DNA from: Neovahlkampfia damariscottae
Lineage: Eukaryota > Heterolobosea > Selenaionea > Neovahlkampfiida > Neovahlkampfiidae
NCBI GenBank assembly: GCA_016618085.1
Contig: JABLTG010000023.1
Location: forward strand, 91,509-155,508
Reading direction: 5' to 3'
DNA length: 64,000 bases
Shown here: in pieces, positions 10,294-22,280 of the stretch
Position numbering within the stretch: position 1 is the first letter of the stretch
Layout: every line of letters starts with the position of its first letter
Program-made: the position numbers and the translations under genes
The notes under the pieces: generated by a model
Databases searched by the model: none
Told to the model about the DNA's origin: nothing
Seen by the model: the letters and a program-made list of their open reading frames with translations, nothing else

Positions 10294-11148
10294 TTATTCT
10301 TTAATGTATTTTCTTTCTTTCTTTGAAAAGAATAATTGAGAAAGAAATTCTCCTCGTAAATCAACTTTTCTATATTTTCTTCTGACTTTTTTCAATATTT
10401 CAACTTTTGAAAATTTTTGAAGAAATTGTTGAATGGTAGATTCACTTTTCAAATTTTTAATACAATCCATTAAATCAACATCAATTTGTAATTCTTCAGG
10501 AACACAAAAGATTGAATCAAACAATCCAATTTTTGAAACAGTATACATTCCATAAATTGAATGTTTTGATGATAAAATATTTTCAAGTTCTAATCTAACT
10601 GTCATCATTTTTTTATCCAATGAATGAACTGAAAATCCAGGTTGAAATTGAATGTTCCCAATGTCATCCAAAGAATCTAAATCATCAAATTCACAAGCGA
10701 ATCTAATAATATGTAGTTTATGAAGAACTTCATCAATACTGAATTTTTGAATTCCTGTGAATGGTATTTTCTCTTCAAATGAAAAGGTTGGAAGTATTGA
10801 TTCTGAATTTGTTCTAATTGGTGAATTATTTTTTACTCTCAATGTTTCATCAGGTTTTTTTTTAGTTGTCATAAGAACATCATCTGTTATTTTTTGAGTG
10901 GACAACGCTTTTTTCTTTCCATTTAGATATTTTGTTTTGCAAAGTTTTCCAGAAGTTTCTTCTTTTTCTGTTGTGAGATTATTGTCCACTACTGCAGCAA
11001 ATTGTTTGTCAACAAAACTAAAAGTTGGTATTTCTTTTAGTTCACTGTAAGGAAGACTGCTTTCCGTGATAAGTTCTTGAGGAAATGAAGTTTTTTCATT
11101 TCCAAGTTGTTCCTATTCATATTTTTGATTCTTCTCTGAAGTATTCAT
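10294..11148 (-). CDS. Unknown protein with in-frame TAG at codon 12
   Basis: The frame ending at 10294 stays open back to a TAG at 11115-11113. The same frame continues upstream of it to an ATG at 11148-11146, which has a CCAAT box about 25 nt before it (plus-strand ATTGG near 11176). Without the TAG the protein has 284 residues. The N-terminal half is Ser/Thr/Lys-rich and probably disordered. The C-terminal 170 residues look folded (FTGIQKFSIDEVLHKLHIIR and FACEFDDLDSLDD, ending in a basic helix). I do not recognise it. The TAG may be a sequence error, a recent nonsense mutation, or a readthrough stop. No alternative ATG exists before about residue 65. Confidence 0.5.
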
Positions 11149-11632
11149 GTTGTGAGTTTGTGTTTGTGGTTCTGATTGGTGAGTATTTTAAGAAAAGAAA
11201 ACTATATTTAGACGTTGGAATTCCGAAATCTGTTTTTTTTTGTTTATTCTATTAACTTGAAGATTGAACTGATTTAGTTACGGAGAATTTTAATCTTTTT
11301 TTTAGAAAGACGCCGTCCAATCACATCAACACAACTCCGAGCTTTACTTTCTCAAACACACCACGACTGATATCGTATGCGTGTACTACAATACAGAGGA
11401 GAATGAAAAAGTTTTGCATCATGAGAGAACTACTGAAACAATTTGCACAACACTGGATTAAGTCCAATGACTGAAATGGGCAATTGGACAATTTAAAAAC
11501 CTTATCCAATAGAGGAAGACGGGTATTTATCAACAAAAATGAACAAACGATTTGACCAATCGGATATCTTTTTGCTTCAAAAAAGCTACAAAATAGCCGC
11601 TGTTAAATTGATTGGTTACTAACAAAGAAAAA
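11149..11632. other. Intergenic stretch, unusually GC-rich core
   Basis: 484 nt between two divergent genes. The core 11310-11540 has visibly more G and C than the flanks and opens with GTCCAATCA at 11319-11327, the promoter motif seen before genes. The only frame (minus 11321-11536) is Cys/Leu-rich, has no recognised motif, and lies antisense. No tRNA cloverleaf was found. A non-coding transcript or gene remnant is possible. A second CCAAT (11553-11557) serves the sulfite oxidase gene. Confidence 0.4.
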
Positions 11633-13396
11633 ATGTTTTTGCGAAACTTACGAAGGACTTTCAATGTTAAACCTAATACCATATTATTCAAATCTATTAT
11701 TAAACAAAAAAAACTTCAGTTTTTAGCAACTATTTCACTCACATTATTCTTTGCAAAAAAGTTTTCTGCAAAGGAAACAAAAGAAGAACAAAAAAAAATT
11801 GAACCAGGTGTCATCAAAAAGAATTTACCATATTACACATCAGAAGAAATCAAAAAACATAACAATAAAGAAGACAGAATTTGGGTCACGTTTAAAGATG
11901 GTGTGTATGATATCACAGATTTTGTAGCCATTCATCCAGGTGACAAAAAATTAAAAAAAAGTTAAAAAAATTCACAAGGTGGAGAAAAGATATTATTAGC
12001 TGCTGGAGGTGCAATTGATCCATTTTGGCAAATGTATGCAATTCATAAAAAAGAAGAAATTTTTGAAATATTAGAAGGATACAGAATTGGAAATTTTAAA
12101 AAAGATAAAAATTTTAAAGAAGTAAAAACAGATGATCCTTATGCGAATGAACCTGATAGATTACCAATTTTTCAAATTAATTCACAAAAACCTTTTAATG
12201 CTGAACCTCCTTTGGAATTTTTATCACAAAGTTTTATCACACCAAATGAAATATTTTTTGTAAGAAATCATTTACCAGTTCCAGTTGTTGATCCAAAAAC
12301 TTATGTATTGTATGTTGAAGCAGAAGGTGTTAAAAAACAAATTAAATTGACATTGGATGATTTGAAAAAATTTAAAGAACATAAAATTGTCACTACCATT
12401 CAATGTGCTGGTAATAGAAGATCAGAAATGAATGAAGTTAAAAGAGTAAAAGGTTTAAATTGGACTGGTGGCGCTATTGGAAATGCTGAATGGTTAGTTT
12501 GAATTATTTTTAACATTTAAGGACTGGTGTATATTTAAGAGATATCCTTAAAGAATTAGGATTGGAGTATGGAAAAGAAGGAAATCTTGAACATGTTCAT
12601 TTTGAAGGTTATGATATGGATATGGAGAAAAATTCATATGGATCTTCAATTCCAATATCCAAAGCATTGGATCTGAATGGTGATGTTTTAGTTGCATATA
12701 AAATGAACGGTGTTGATATACCAAGAGATCATGGATATCCTGTTCGTGTTATTGTTCCAGGTATCGTTGGAGCAAGAAATGTTAAATGGTTAAAGAAAAT
12801 TAGAGCTGCAAAAGATGAATCTTCATCATTTTGGCAAAAAAAAGATTATAAAGGTTTCTCTCCTTCAGTTGATTATGCAGATGCGAATTATGAAGCAGCT
12901 GATTCTATTCAAGATTTACCTGTTCAAAGTCAAATTTGCATTCCAAAAGAAAACGATGTTGTATTGACAAGTGATGAAAAAATTTTAGTCAAAGGTTATT
13001 CATGGTCTGGAAATGGAAGAGGAATTTCATGGGTTGATGTCTCTGCTGGTAATTTCACTTCAATTTTTAATTTTTTTTCAAAAATAGATGGTGGAAAAAC
13101 ATGGAAAGTAGCGAAATTGACTGCACCAATGAAACAGAAATATGGAAGAACATGGGCATGGTAATAATTGTTTCAAATTTTTCTCATTTTTCATTAGGGC
13201 TCCTTGGGAAATTGAACTTGATATTCCAAAAGATAAAACCGAATTAAAAATAGTTGCAAAGGCTGTGGACACATCATTTAACACTCAACCTGAAGAATTT
13301 GCACCTATCTGGAACATTAGAGGTGTTTTATCAAATGCATGGCCTAAAGTTCATGTCAAAATTCAAAACGACGAAGATGACGACGATGAAGAATAA
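11633..13396 (+). CDS. SUOX: Sulfite oxidase, mitochondrial, cytochrome b5 type
   Basis: Five exons (introns 11940-11978, 12493-12521, 13049-13087, 13161-13197) give 539 residues. The Arg-rich N-terminus MFLRNLRRTF suits mitochondrial import, followed by a hydrophobic segment (FLATISLTLFFA). A cytochrome b5 domain follows (about 65-150): HPGG contributes one heme ligand and the second His lies in the later MYAIHKKEE. The molybdopterin domain has TIQCAGNRRSEM with the Mo-coordinating Cys, and WTGGAIGNAEW. The C-terminal Ig-like dimerisation domain ends the protein. It oxidises sulfite to sulfate in the intermembrane space, passing electrons to cytochrome c. No NAD/FAD reductase part follows, which excludes nitrate reductase. 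Confidence 0.93.
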
Positions 13397-13491
13397 AATT
13401 CTTGCAATAAACATTTATATTTTTATTTTTTTAATTTTTGTCAAAAGTGTCAATTTTTAAAAAAAAATAATTATATTTTCCGTTTTTTTTT

Positions 13492-13500
13492 GTCCAATCA
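13492..13500 (+). promoter_or_regulatory. GTCCAATCA promoter element of RhoGEF copy 1
   Basis: T-tract followed by GTCCAATCA, 26 nt before the ATG at 13526. A second CCAAT overlaps the ATG itself (CCAATG at 13523-13528). Confidence 0.55.
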
Positions 13501-13525
13501 CAGCGACTTTCATCTTTTCTTTCCA

Positions 13526-15921
13526 ATGAAGAAGACACTAACTTTTCTGAAAACAAAGAAGCAAGAAAAAGAAAAACAAGAAAAAAAAAACCAAAAAATA
13601 CCAGAAGAAGAATTAAGTCCTCAACAAAAAGATCCTTTTAACCTGTCAACAATTGACAAAAGAAAAAGTGCTTCATTTAGTGGAAAGATTCCACAAATAA
13701 ACACATTAGAAGTTGATGATCATTCTTTTGATATTGAATTCAACTCAAAATCAAAACAAAAAAACTCTTTTGTTGAAGCATTTGACAGAAGAAGAAGATC
13801 TGTTTTTCATCAAAAGAAAAGAGCAACAGAAGTACCACCTGAAATAAAAATCGAAAAGAAATCAAATAAAGATAAAGACCACATTGAAGGACTTGATTCT
13901 ATTCAAGTTGAAGAAGTTAACATTGAACCAATAGAACCGCCTAAAAGTTTTGATGAAATATTGGCCACTGTTGAAGCCACTGAAGCATCTACACCAAGAG
14001 GAAATAGATCTGATTCAAAACCAAAATTTAAACATGTCAGAACAAAAACAATTCAAAAAAAATCAGCGACTATTTTGTCAACTGGCGGAGGAGATGCACC
14101 ACCTGTAGAAGAAAAAGAAGTGACAAAACAAGAATCTCATGATGAATTTTCAAGAAATAAAAAAAAATCAAAAACAGATTTAGAATTATTTCGTTCAATG
14201 CCTCAACAAAAGTATGTACCAAACACAGTGCTAAAAAGGTTAGAATTTTTATTTTTTAAAAAAGACTTCAGAGAATCAATGCCAAAAAATGATGCCATGA
14301 AAATTATTGCCAAAACACTTCCACGTTGGAATATGAATAACAGATTAAGAAAAGCCTATAAAAAAGGTGCTTTTTGTAAGCAAAATCGAATGAGACAACA
14401 ACTTATAAAAGAAATATATCATACAGAAGAAGAATATGTTAAAGCTTTGTTGACGTTAACTGTAGTTTATTATTATCCTTTACAAAAGAAAAAGTTAATT
14501 GAGCCTGAAGATCTTCACACGATTTTTGGAAACATTCCAATGATTTTAGAATTACAAACAAATTTTATGGCTTCAATGGCTGATGAATTAAAGGGTATTA
14601 GTCCAAAAATTGGCAAAACTTTTGTTGAATTTGTGAGCATTTTTAATTGAAATTTAACATAATTTTTCAAGGCTCCTTATTTGAAGGTTTATCCTGAATA
14701 TATTAATAATTATGACGATACAATAGGTTTATTAAATGAATTACAAGCTACAAAGAAAGGATTTGATAAATTTTTAAGAGAACAAATTCAATTGCCTGAA
14801 TGTGGAAATCTTCCATTAGAAAGTTTCTTAATCAAACCAATTCAAAGAATTCCGAGATATAAATTGTTATTGAGAGACTTAGTGAAAGAAACTCCTGAAC
14901 ATCACATTGAATATGAAAATCTTATCACAGCTTATGAAAAAATCAATTACGTTGCTGGATTTGTCAATGAACAAAAAAGAGAAGCAGAAAATAGAAAAGT
15001 AGTCTTGAATTTAAGTGCAAATTTACCATCAAAAGTTCAAGATTCTTTGTTAAAACCAACTAGAAAACTGTTGAAACATGGAAAGGTGATTATCAAAAAA
15101 GATGAAATTAAAAAAGATGAAGTTGAGACTAAATTTGAATCAAAAGAACTAGAATTGTATTTATTCAATGATTTGATTTTGTTGATTGATGATAATGAAG
15201 ATAAACCAACACAAATTAATTTTGAATTTTCAATTGTCCAAATCCCAGAAAAAGAGAAAATTATGAAAGTGTTTACAACTCTTTTCAGAATTCGATATTT
15301 AATTACAATCAAATTTCCAGAAAAAGATTTTGAAAAATGGAGTGGTATGGTGAAAGAAACCTCAGAAAAAGTTCAAGAAAAAAGTTCAATTAAATCTGAA
15401 ATAGCAATTGAAGATTTTGTAAAAATTGAAAAAGAGAGAGTTGAAATTGCTAATATATTTCCTATTGTCCATCAAGAAAGAGTTGATATTTTAAAAGCAT
15501 TGAAAAATGATGATCATAAAATTTCAACATTGACCAATGATTTGGAATCAAATCGTGAAAAATTGAGAAAAGTAAATCATCTAAAAATGTTCTTTTTAAC
15601 TTTTTTTAGTTACAAGAATTAATAGCTCAACAAGAAATTGAATTGAAAACTACAAAAGATGGAAATAAAATTCGTTTGGAAAAAAAAGCAACCATTTTGG
15701 ATGAATTCAAAAAGAATACGGACAATGCAATTGCATTGGATAAAAAAATCTTGAAGATTGTACAAAAGGACAATGATAAGTACAAGAAAATTTTTAATTG
15801 TACTCCAATGGAAGAAGAAAAGGTGGAACCGAAAAAAGAAGAAATACAAAACGAACCCAAAGAAGAAGACACAAAAAGTGATGAAAAAATTGAAGATGTA
15901 CCTTCAGAAAATAAAGAATAA
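13526..15921 (+). CDS. DH-PH Rho guanine nucleotide exchange factor, copy 1
   Basis: Four exons (introns 14239-14271, 14633-14671, 15572-15609) give 761 residues. Residues 1-235 are Lys/Ser/Glu-rich and disordered. The DH domain (about 285-500) shows LIKEIYHTEEEYVKALLTL at its start and the diagnostic ESFLIKPIQRIPRYKLLLRD in conserved region 3, followed by VAGFVNEQKREAENRK. A PH domain follows (LYLFNDLILLID, then FEKWSGMVKE). The C-terminus is coiled coil with an acidic tail. DH-PH proteins load GTP onto Rho/Rac GTPases and drive actin remodelling. It is the first of three tandem copies with shared intron positions. The first intron (33 nt, no in-frame stop) could be retained without breaking the frame. 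Confidence 0.92.
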
Positions 15922-16137
15922 AAATTTTTTGAAATTGTTTATTGAGGTATCCATTTTTGGAAGTGGTGTTGTTTTGTTTTGGAACTCCAATCAAAATCCC
16001 ATTGGTGTGTTGATTCATTTAAGTTGAAATTTGAACCACAATATTTTTCAAAAAAAAATTGAAATTGAGAATTTCCAAGTGTATATGATTTAGAACCAAT
16101 TTGACCAATCAACCAAGTTTTAGTTTCCATTTAGTTC

Positions 16138-18310
16138 ATGAAAACTGCACTCAGCTTCTTGAAGCCAAAAAAGCGATCAAAAGAAGAAAAACCGAAATCT
16201 GAAAGAAACCAAAGTCCAATGGAGTATGAGTTTGTCACTGAAAACAGAAAAAGCGCTTCTTATTCTGACATTCCAATTTTTGAAGACAAATCATTAGACA
16301 TTGAGTTTGATCAAAAAACGAAACAAAAATCATTCTTTTCAAAGGCCTTTGACCACAGAAAATCAATTTTTGCACCAAAAATAAAAACAGAAACCACAGA
16401 AGCATCAAAAATATTCGACATTATTGACAAGAAACAAAGCACAGACCTTTTAGATGGACTTGGTGAAAATGTTGATGAAGATGGTATTTCTGATGTCTCT
16501 GATAGTATGGACGAAATTTTTGAAATCACATCATCTATAGCTACCGATAAATCACCAGAAAAAACATCCAAAAGCAACCCAGCAACTCCAAAATTCCACG
16601 TTAGGACTAGGACATTTAAAAAACCAATCTCAACTTCACCTAGGTCAGGTGTATTGTCACCTGATACATTTTCTGATGGAGCTAATGAAAATATTCAAAA
16701 ACCAAGGTTGAAACCAAAATACCATCAAAGACAACTTTCAAAATCAAATGAAATAAACATGTTGGCTTTACCTACGAACAAGTATGTTCCAAATGTGGTC
16801 AAAAAGTTAAAAAAAAAAATTTAACACTTTTTATAGAGAATCAAATATGCGTAAAACTGACGCCATCAAGATTATTGGAGCTCAAAGTCATCATTATAAA
16901 AACTTTACTAAATTCAGATTTGCTTACAAAAAAGCTGCTTTTTGTAAACAAAGCAGAGTTCGTGCACAACTTGTAAAAGAAATATACAACACAGAAAAAG
17001 AATATGTTCAATCATTAAGAACTTTAAATGAAATATACTATACTCCATTACAAAGCAAAATGCTAATAGAACAAGAAAATCTTCAATCCATCTTTGGAAA
17101 TGTTCCACTACTGTTAAAATTTCAAGAACAATTCTTAGAAACAATGGAGAAACAAATGAAAGAATATAGTCCAAAAATTGGAAAGGCATTTGTTGATTTT
17201 GTAAGAAATTCTTGTGATTTAACACTTTAGGCTCCTTACTTAAAAGTCTATCCAGAATACATCAATGATTATGATGAAAATATTAATTTGTTGTGTGATT
17301 TACAAGCATCAAAAAAATCATTCGAGCAATTTCTTAATAAACAATCAATGTTACCTGAATGTGCAAATTTGTCAGTTGAAAGTTTCTTGATCAAACCAAT
17401 TCAAAGAATTCCAAGATACAAATTACTATTGAGAGATTTAGTGAAAGAAACACCTGAGTACCATGTGGATTATGAAAATCTAGTGAGTGCTTATGAAAAA
17501 ATCGATCATGTTGCTGGATTTGTCAATGAACAAAAAAGAGAAGCAGAAAATAGAAAAGTTGCTTTGAATTTAAGTTTGAATGTATCACCAGAGTATCAAT
17601 CTGTTTTATTGCAACCTGGAAGAAAATTGTTAAAACATGGAACTATTCAAATGAAACAAGATGAAATCAAATTAGATTCTGTTGATACAGTTGTGGACAG
17701 TAATGATATTATGATATATTTGTTTAATGATTTTATTGTTTTGATGAATGGAAATTCTAATCCAACTCAAATCAATTTCGAATTTTCAATTGTTCAAATT
17801 CCTGAAAATGAAAAAGTTGTCAAAATATTTGCTACAGTCTTGAGAATTCGTTATTTGTTTACATTCACATTTCCAGAGAAAGAATTTGAAAAATGGTCTC
17901 AAATGATCAAATCTAACTCAGAAAGAATTCAACAAAAATCTTCAAAATCAGCAGATTTACCAATTGAAGAATTTGTGAAACTTGAAAAGAGTCGAGTTGA
18001 AGTTGCAAATAGAATTCCAAAAATGAATGAAACAAAAATCAAAATTGGGAATACCTTGAAAACGGATGAATCAAGATTTGCTGCTTTGTCAAGTGAATTA
18101 AAAGCAAATCGTGAAAAATTAAGAAAAATGAAAGATTTGATATATCAACAAGAAATTGATTTGGCCAATGTTGAAGAAGAAGCAAAAGTTCAAAAAGAAG
18201 TTGTTGATATTTCAAAAGAAAAAGATTCTCATACCAAAATTATAACTGTTATTAAGAAACAGAAAGAATTTATCAAATCTCAATATAAAATAAATTTTGA
18301 AGAAAATTGA
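16138..18310 (+). CDS. DH-PH Rho guanine nucleotide exchange factor, copy 2
   Basis: Three exons (introns 16806-16836 and 17201-17230) give 703 residues. Architecture matches copy 1: disordered head, DH domain with LVKEIYNTEKEYVQSLRTL and FLIKPIQRIPRYKLLLRDLV, the shared VAGFVNEQKREAENRKV block, a PH domain (IYLFNDFIVLM, FEKWSQM), and a coiled-coil tail. The third intron of copies 1 and 3 is absent here: the sequence runs straight through LRKMKDLIYQQE, so it was lost (or gained in the others). The divergence of heads against near-identical DH cores suggests old duplication with different localisation or regulation. CCAAT lies at 16105-16109, 29 nt before ATG. Confidence 0.92.
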
Positions 18311-18411
18311 AATTGCAAAATTTTTTTGTTTTTCACCATTTTCGGCATTTAGAAGAGAAAGAAATTGATAGGACCAATCGTAATCAACTTACTTTCCAAT
18401 TCCTCTTTGAA

Positions 18412-20410
18412 ATGAAAAACACTATTAAAAAAAGATTGAAAATCAATAAGACAGAAACAAATAAAAACAAAGAATCAGAAGAACAACAGACATCTGATTT
18501 AAACATAAAAATCGAAGAAGAAAACTCAATCAAACAAATTTCGGAAGAAACAACATTTGAAATCGATTTTTCTTCAACAAAAACAGAAAAAACTAAAAAT
18601 TCATTTGTCAAACCTTTTGAAAATAAAATGTTCAAAAAAAGTCCAGAAAAAAAGAAAGTTGAAATCATTCTTGAAGAACCAACAGAACCAAAAAAACAAG
18701 AAGAAAAAGAAGTTGAATTTGAAGAAAACCATACACCAGGAACACCTCAAAATCTGAATGTAAAACGCACTTTTAATGTCAGAAAAAAATCAACTCGCAG
18801 AATGAATATTAATGGAACAAACACAAATCTAGAAAATAAACCATCAGAAACTGAAGGAAAACAAGTATTGAAATCAAAATTAAACTCAAAAATGATTTCA
18901 AAACCAAATCAAGACAATACACAAATGATGAATTATTTAAAACAAACAAAATACCAAAATAATGTTCCAAATGCTATGAAAAAGTAATTTTTTATTTGTC
19001 TCATATTATCTTAGAGAAACTATCACTACAGCAGATGCTATGAAAATGATAGGTTTACAAACATACAGATTCAACAATTTTGAAAAATTCAGAGATGTTT
19101 ATAAAAAATCAGCTATTTGTAAACAAAATAGAATTAGATCGAGACTTGTAAATGAAATATATCAAACAGAAAAAGAATATGTAACCTCATTGACAACATT
19201 AAATGAAGTTTACTATTTGAAATTACAATCAAAAAAATTAATTGATTCAGAAGATCTTCGTCAAATATTTGGAAATATTCCAATGATTTTAGAATTTCAA
19301 AAGAAATTTTTAGCTTCCATGAACGATGAAATGACAAATTACAGTCCAAAAATTGGAAAATGCTTTGTTGCTTTTGTAAGTGAAATTCATTCCATCTTAA
19401 ACTCATATAATTTAGGCTTTATATTTGAAAGCGTATCCAGAATATATCAACACATATGATGATAATATCAATTTATTGAATAATTTACAAACTGAAAACA
19501 AAAGTTTTGAAGCATTCCTTTTAAAAAGAATGCAATTTCCTGAATGTGGAAATCTTCCAGTTGAAAGTTTTTTAGTGAAACCAATTCAAAGAATACCAAG
19601 ATATAAGTTACTTTTAAGGGATTTACTCAAAGAAACACCAGAAAATCATGTTGATTTTCAAAATCTTCAAATTGCTTATGAAAAGATTGATTACGTTGCA
19701 GGATTTGTCAATGAACAAAAAAGAGAAGCAGAAAATAGAAAAGTAGTCTTAAATTTAAGAACTTCTATGCCTGAAAATATTCAAAGTATTTTATTAATTC
19801 CAGGAAGGAAATTAGTTAAATTTGGAAATGTACAAATCAAAACAGAAGAAATTTCAGAACATCAATCAAGAGCAGGGTTTGAAGAAGTTACACTATACTT
19901 GTTTAATGATCTAATTTTGATCATTGAAGAACTTGATGTCAATCAAATTGATTCCCAATTTTCAATTGTTGATATTTCTGAAACTGAAGCTTCCTTAAAA
20001 ATTTTCACAAAAATTTCTGGAGAACCTTACTTTATTACATTCAAATTTCCAGAAAAAGAATTTGACAAATGGAGTGCTGCTTTCAAATCAACTTCAAAAA
20101 AAATTCATGACAATAATGTCAATTCATTGAACAATGATATAACAATCAATCAAGGCAAATTAAAAAAAGTATTTATTTTTTTATTTTAATTTCGTAGTTG
20201 GAAGAATTGATTGCTCAACAAGAAGCAGAATTATCAAAAATTGAATCTGAAATTGATTTTGGTATTGAAAATAAAATGATGATACAAACGGAATTATCAA
20301 ACGAAATAAAGAAAGCAAAAGAATTGGATAAGATAATTTTAAGAATTGTTCATGATGATCTTGATACTTACAAAACAGTTTTTGATTGTGAACCTGTTGA
20401 AGCAAAATAA
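18412..20410 (+). CDS. DH-PH Rho guanine nucleotide exchange factor, copy 3
   Basis: Four exons (introns 18984-19014, 19376-19415, 20169-20197) give 632 residues. The start at 18412 is the first ATG after CCAAT (18374-18378). The DH domain carries LVNEIYQTEKEYVTSLTTL and FLVKPIQRIPRYKLLLRDLL, with VAGFVNEQKREAENRKVVL after it and a PH domain (LYLFNDLILIIE, FDKWSAAF). Compared with copies 1 and 2, it lacks about 40 residues between the PH domain and the coiled coil (the LEKSRVEVANRIP region). All three intron positions match copy 1. The product should act as a Rho-family exchange factor. Confidence 0.92.
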
Positions 20411-20680
20411 AAAAAATTTTTCGCAAAAATGTAAATTATCAGTTGGAGGACATGTAGTGTTCTCATGAAATTTCGATAGTCTGAAGTGTATTTTGAGTAA
20501 TATGTATTCATCATTAAACAATTTCGGTTGTTGTGGCATTCTTCAATAGAAATGAAAAAAAAATGAAAAAATTATGGTTTTCATTTGATTTTTTTGGAAT
20601 TACCTGAAAAGTATTTATTTGAACAGAAATTAACATGGATGTTGTTTTGAAAAAAGACCAATTTTGGAATTTTTCCTTGT

Positions 20681-20686
20681 CCAATG
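20681..20686 (+). promoter_or_regulatory. CCAAT box overlapping the start codon
   Basis: The sequence TTGTCCAATG places CCAAT at 20681-20685 and the ATG at 20684-20686. If this ATG is used, transcription must start at or just before the box, as an initiator-type element would allow. Confidence 0.5.
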
Positions 20687-22279
20687 ATCGATTTTAACTT
20701 TTTCATCTGGAGTTTGTTTGTGAGAAGTTTTGGATTTATTTATTTATTTTCATTTGTTTCAATACTTGTTCAAGTGAAAGTAATGCATAAAATCATACCC
20801 ATTGAACCTTGGTTGAACGCTGCAAAACTTCAAATGGGTTTCAAAGGATTTTACAGATTTCCAACATTATGCTGGATAAGTTCAACAGATTTTAGTTTAA
20901 AATTACAATGTTTTATCGGAATTATTTCATCTTTGTTCATCATTTATGGCTATCTGACGAGAATTTCTTTTTTTGTTTGTTGGTTAATTTTTCTGTCATT
21001 GGCTACAGCATTAATTGAATTTATTTGTTATCCATGGGATAATTTATTATTAGAAAGTGGTTTTTTTATGATTTTTTTGCCAAATATTTTACCACTTCAT
21101 CAAAGATTTTCAGCGGTTCATCTTCCATTACCCGTTGTAACTCTAATTTTTTGGTGGATTCAATTTCACTTTATTTTAGGAATGGGCAAAAGAAAATATT
21201 ATCTTCCATCAAGAAGAACATTTTTCAAACGTTGGTTTTCTTGGATTGAACATTTTGATTATATAAAATGGTATTTAATGTGGCAGCCAATCCCAAGTAA
21301 ATTAGCATACTATATGTTTAAATGGCCAATGTGGTTTCATCACATAGTTCATGTTGCACATTTTATTGATGAAATGATATTCCCATTTTTCTTTTTTGCA
21401 CCTTTGAAAATTCGGTACTTTGTCAATATTTTGAATGCAATTTTGATGATTGGAATTATAGCATGCGGAAATTTTGGAATTTTTCCTCCGCTTGGATTTA
21501 TATTGTGTTTTCCTATATTTGACACACGTTCATTTTCAGAATTGATTTTTAGTTTATTTTCACCGAGTTCATGGATGGAGATTCTTTTGAATTTTTTCGT
21601 TTTTCCTTTAATCATCATTGGAGGAATATTCAACTTACAATTTTGTTTTTGGACAAATAATTATTGGTTATATAGCACTGAAATTATTGAATCTTGTCAA
21701 AAAAACATTATTTTCAAAAAGATCATTGATTTCTATAGATTTTTGCATCCATTTCACATTTTGAACTCTTATGGAGTTTTCTTTGTTGAAACTTTGAAAG
21801 AACGTAATTGTTATGTTATTATGGGATCAAATGACAAACAAGAATGGAAAGAATACAAATGGAAATATTTACCAACTAACAAAGATTCAATTCCTCAAGC
21901 ATTATGTGGATATCAACCAAGAATCGATCAAACTTTTTTTTATATGGGATATGAAAGATTTTTTGCGAATTATCACAATCCTTACTTCTCTTATTCACGA
22001 CGATGGTTTTATCATTTTTTGAAATTAATGTCCAATCATGATGAAGATGTATTATCACTATTCAAAGAAATTCCTTTTCAAGAAGCACCCAAATATATGA
22101 GAGTAGTCAAAAGAACACTTGATTTTGACTATAAATCAAATCAGTATTGGTTTAAAGAAAATGAAGATGATGAAATAGAAATTTCTAATGTAAAAAATAT
22201 CATGCAACAAACTGTGTTTCATCCAAGTTTATTTGAATCTCCATTTTTTCAAATTGAATCAGGTGTGAAAATTGAATAG
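20684..22279 (+). CDS. Lipase maturation factor family ER membrane protein
   Basis: Intronless, 531 residues. Several hydrophobic segments cover residues 5-30, 75-130, 145-165 and 215-310. The family signature of the C-terminal half is present: LNSYGVFFVET, then EWKEYKWKYLP, then YQPRIDQTFFYMGYERF and PKYMRVVKRTLDFDY, as in LMF1/LMF2. Animal LMF1 is an ER protein needed for folding of dimeric lipases; protist homologues probably assist maturation of secreted proteins, which is inference. The ATG overlaps a CCAAT box, but the first transmembrane segment begins at residue 6 and supports this start. Its stop is 1 nt from that of the convergent FKBP gene. Confidence 0.85.
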   Translation: MIDFNFFIWSLFVRSFGFIYLFSFVSILVQVKVMHKIIPIEPWLNAAKLQMGFKGFYRFPTLCWISSTDFSLKLQCFIGIISSLFIIYGYLTRISFFVCWLIFLSLATALIEFICYPWDNLLLESGFFMIFLPNILPLHQRFSAVHLPLPVVTLIFWWIQFHFILGMGKRKYYLPSRRTFFKRWFSWIEHFDYIKWYLMWQPIPSKLAYYMFKWPMWFHHIVHVAHFIDEMIFPFFFFAPLKIRYFVNILNAILMIGIIACGNFGIFPPLGFILCFPIFDTRSFSELIFSLFSPSSWMEILLNFFVFPLIIIGGIFNLQFCFWTNNYWLYSTEIIESCQKNIIFKKIIDFYRFLHPFHILNSYGVFFVETLKERNCYVIMGSNDKQEWKEYKWKYLPTNKDSIPQALCGYQPRIDQTFFYMGYERFFANYHNPYFSYSRRWFYHFLKLMSNHDEDVLSLFKEIPFQEAPKYMRVVKRTLDFDYKSNQYWFKENEDDEIEISNVKNIMQQTVFHPSLFESPFFQIESGVKIE

Positions 22280-22280
22280 A

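Noticed and set aside
11321-11536. 71-residue minus-strand frame in the GC-richer island
   Set aside because: No motif, composition unlike other genes, and a promoter-like GTCCAATCA only on the opposite side.
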